Below, one piece after another: positions 62,034 through 64,000 of a stretch of DNA of 64,000 nucleotides. The position numbers were made by a program, and so were the translations under genes. Each line of letters opens with the position of its first letter. The first letter of the stretch is position 1. The stretch is from DROE01 sp964569865 (GTDB taxonomy: Bacteria; Pseudomonadota; Alphaproteobacteria; Rhizobiales; Devosiaceae): the NCBI GenBank assembly GCA_964569865.1, contig CAZMVQ010000003.1, positions 1 to 64,000 of the forward strand. Direction: 5' to 3'. Under the pieces are notes generated by a model. The model did not search any database and was not told the DNA's origin. It saw only the letters and a program-made list of their open reading frames with translations.

Positions 62034-62627
62034 TTAAACAAGAAATAAAATCACTGCAACCAGCATAAGTGCGGCCAATATGGCACCAAGAAATTTCTCT
62101 CCTCCGGTCCGCACCAGCAAAACCTGCATTTGCTGGCCAAAGTAAATCCAGAAAAACGAGAAAAACGGCCCTACAAGCAAACATCCAAGGGTTATCAGCA
62201 TCAAAGAGGCAAGTCGCCCTTCCCCATCACTGACAAACGCCGCAATAAAACTAACAGCCATTGCCCAGGCTTTGGGATTTACCCACTGGAATAATACAGC
62301 CTCAAAAAGTTTCATTGGCCGCGCCGCGCCACTCTGTTGGCCGATTTTCAAGCCCAGCAAATGCCATGCCATCCACAAAAAATATCCGGCCGCAAGATAT
62401 TTCATAACCGGCTTAATGATTGGATAGGTAACAAATATCTCGCTCAATCCCAGCCCGACAAGAAAAACCATGCCCGGAAATCCAATGTTTATTCCAATCA
62501 TGTGCGGCAGAGTTTTAACAAAACCAAATTTGGCCCCCGATGCCATCAACATCAGATTGTTGGGGCCTGGAGTGGCAAAAGCAGGAATGGTCAAAAACAA
62601 AAATGCAATCATAACAGTAATATTCAT
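62034..62627 (-). CDS. LysE-family amino acid exporter
   Basis: 197 residues with about six membrane helices. The N-terminal FATPGPNNLMLMASGAKFG is the LysE/RhtB signature. These proteins export amino acids or related compounds by proton exchange; the substrate cannot be read. Upstream of an LpxH-like gene in the same direction but 72 bp away. Confidence 0.9.
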   Translation of the reverse strand: MNITVMIAFLFLTIPAFATPGPNNLMLMASGAKFGFVKTLPHMIGINIGFPGMVFLVGLGLSEIFVTYPIIKPVMKYLAAGYFLWMAWHLLGLKIGQQSGAARPMKLFEAVLFQWVNPKAWAMAVSFIAAFVSDGEGRLASLMLITLGCLLVGPFFSFFWIYFGQQMQVLLVRTGGEKFLGAILAALMLVAVILFLV

Positions 62628-62701
62628 GGCATTATCCAGTTAGGTCAGTATTGTTGACTTAACTGAAGCGCAATTGCACCCTTTGTCAAGTGATCGTATT
62701 T

Positions 62702-63838
62702 TCATAAATTTTGTTTCAGGCGTATAATTCGCCCATAACTTTGCTCAATTCGTGCCATAAATGCCGGATCAGCCTGAGCTTTAGCAATCAAAATATCACC
62801 AATTTCTTTGGCCAGTCCGGGCCGATAATTGGCAGTGTTGGAAAAAAGTAAAATATCAGATCCGGCCTCCACCGCCAGAATTATCGCCTCTGCCATGGAA
62901 AAACGGGCGGTAATCGCTCCCATTTCCATATCGTCACTAATTACCACGCCGTTATAACCAAGCTCGTTGCGCAATACCCCATCAATCCAGCTTTTTGAGA
63001 GGCTTGCAGGCAATTGTGCGCCGTCAGCATTTGAAAATCTTTCATGAAACAGATGTGCCATCATCACCATATCAACCTTGCCGGCTCTGATCAGGTTTCT
63101 ATAGGGGGCAAGTTCTTCAGGCTGCCAATAGGCGCTGATATCAACAAAACCCTCATGGGTATCCGCCCTCGAAGAACCATGACCCGGAAAATGCTTCAAC
63201 GCGCTCAAAATTCCGGCCTGCCGGTGAGCATCAATAAAACTGGTGGCATAGCTGGTTACAACATTACTATCGATGCCATATGAGCGTTGAAATTTGGCAA
63301 TAATCGGATTGTTTGGATTGATATTCAAATCCACAACGGGTCCCAAATTCAGATTAAATCTAAGATCCGACAGGTCTGATGCCATAGCAAAATAGGTATC
63401 TTGCGCCTGATGAAGATTTTGGGTCGCAGCGATTGTTGCCGCCGAGGCAATTTCACCAAAGCCAACATCTTTTGTCAGCCTTTCAACCCTGCCCCCCTCC
63501 TGATCCAACGCAATAAATGGAGCAAGAGAATTGTTGGCAGCAATAAACGCTGCGTTCATTTTTTCAACATTGCCAAGGCTGGATACGTTGAAGCGTAAAT
63601 ACATTACGCCCCCGATCCGCCCTGCCTCGATATCATTTCGTGCCGCGACAAATCCGGCACTATTGATGTTATTTCCCTGAAAGCCGATCATAATCATCTG
63701 GCCAACCATTTGCTGCAATCCGGTAACAGAGGCCAATGCCGGACCTTGAACAGCCAACAGTACAAAAAGATTTAGCAGCAAAATCCGCCCGATAAAACTC
63801 TTCAAGAAATTACCCAAAGTCAAAAAACCCATAATCAT
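62702..63838 (-). CDS. exported GH3 beta-N-acetylhexosaminidase, NagZ-like
   Basis: 378 residues from ATG 63838. A signal peptide (about 1-36, cleavage near ALA-SV) precedes a GH3 domain with ALDQEGGRVERL (about 106-117), the catalytic KHFPGHGSSRADTHEG loop and the nucleophile Asp in VVISDDMEMGAI. NagZ releases GlcNAc from cell-wall muropeptides. E. coli NagZ is cytoplasmic, so an exported version would act on murein or other glycans in the periplasm. GGAA lies about 6 bases before ATG 63838; the frame's TTG at 63871 is less likely. Confidence 0.88.
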   Translation of the reverse strand: MIMGFLTLGNFLKSFIGRILLLNLFVLLAVQGPALASVTGLQQMVGQMIMIGFQGNNINSAGFVAARNDIEAGRIGGVMYLRFNVSSLGNVEKMNAAFIAANNSLAPFIALDQEGGRVERLTKDVGFGEIASAATIAATQNLHQAQDTYFAMASDLSDLRFNLNLGPVVDLNINPNNPIIAKFQRSYGIDSNVVTSYATSFIDAHRQAGILSALKHFPGHGSSRADTHEGFVDISAYWQPEELAPYRNLIRAGKVDMVMMAHLFHERFSNADGAQLPASLSKSWIDGVLRNELGYNGVVISDDMEMGAITARFSMAEAIILAVEAGSDILLFSNTANYRPGLAKEIGDILIAKAQADPAFMARIEQSYGRIIRLKQNL

Positions 63839-63979
63839 CTCGTTTCCATAATACTTAAGCCTGATGCACAAGGTTTTAAGCGCCAGATATTAACTCATTA
63901 ACCCGCAAATGCTATTTGTAATGCCACCAATTTTGTACCCTGCTTAAAATTGTGGCCATATTGGCAAGGAGATAAATTT

Positions 63980-64000
63980 ATGAGCGAAGTTTCAGCTATC
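63980..64000 (+). CDS. start of a gene cut by the window edge
   Basis: AAGGAG at 63966-63971 lies 8 bases before ATG 63980, followed by seven open codons (MSEVSAI). Only the start is visible, divergent from the NagZ-like gene. Product unknown. Confidence 0.6.

Noticed and set aside
1..64000. tRNA or rRNA genes, insertion sequences, prophage or defence system
   Set aside because: No cloverleaf with TTCGA arm, transposase, integrase, phage structural or defence protein was recognised on either strand.

Overview
The window is a scaffold piece from an alphaproteobacterium, most likely a Hyphomicrobiales (Rhizobiales)-type organism. Pointers are the alaS-recA-cckA neighbourhood, flagellin regulators of the FlbT/FlaF type, FliX, an FMN-riboswitch-controlled RibN-like riboflavin transporter, a giant apolipoprotein-like coiled-coil protein resembling the growth pole ring protein of polar-growing rhizobia, and intergenic palindromes of a type common in that order. 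Seven runs of exactly 100 N are scaffold gaps of unknown true size. Several genes end in them (an arginine-kinase-like gene, a LysR regulator, fliO, flaF, the giant coiled-coil gene and an LpxH-like gene).

Layout. 1-9.2 kb is housekeeping and accessory: an Ala/Glu-repeat membrane protein, an XRE/MmyB-like regulator beside a small membrane protein, an arginine-kinase-like fragment, a LysR/MAPEG divergent pair, a PYROXD2/CrtI-like oxidoreductase, a TrmJ-like RNA methyltransferase, GFA and TfoX-N proteins, and icd. 9.3-17.6 kb holds alaS, recA with a LexA-like box, the FMN riboswitch with ribN, and the cell-cycle kinase gene cckA. 18.1-49.1 kb is one large flagellar region: flgB-flgC-fliE-fliQ-fliR-flhB; fliO-fliP; fliL-fliM-DUF6468-motE-TPR protein; flgF-flgG-flgA-flgH; dksA; fliX divergent from flgI-flgJ(cheL)-flgN; flagellin-flbT-flaF; and flgE-flgK-flgL. 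It is interrupted only by an M32 carboxypeptidase gene and tnaA. 49.3-64 kb holds a P-loop ATPase, metA, the ycjX-ycjF pair, a membrane protein, a ferredoxin reductase and a 2Fe-2S ferredoxin, an Hpt protein, the giant coiled-coil protein, an LpxH-like phosphatase, a LysE-type exporter and an exported NagZ-like glycosidase.

The flagellar promoters can be read as a Caulobacter-like hierarchy. CtrA-type boxes (ATGGTTAA-N7-TTAA) lie between flgB and fliO, between fliL and flgF, and between fliX and flgI, with a weaker one before flagellin. Sigma-54 -24/-12 elements (GG-N10-GC) lie before flgF, flgI and flgE only. A 13-bp dyad, GGCA-N5-TGCC, recurs beside these promoters and is a candidate enhancer for an FlbD-type activator. 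FliX, the FlbD partner in Caulobacter, is encoded here, and so is CckA, the kinase at the head of the CtrA pathway. No fliF, fliG, fliN, fliI, flhA, fliC paralogue, motA/motB, flbD or ctrA gene is in the window, so the rest of the system is encoded elsewhere.
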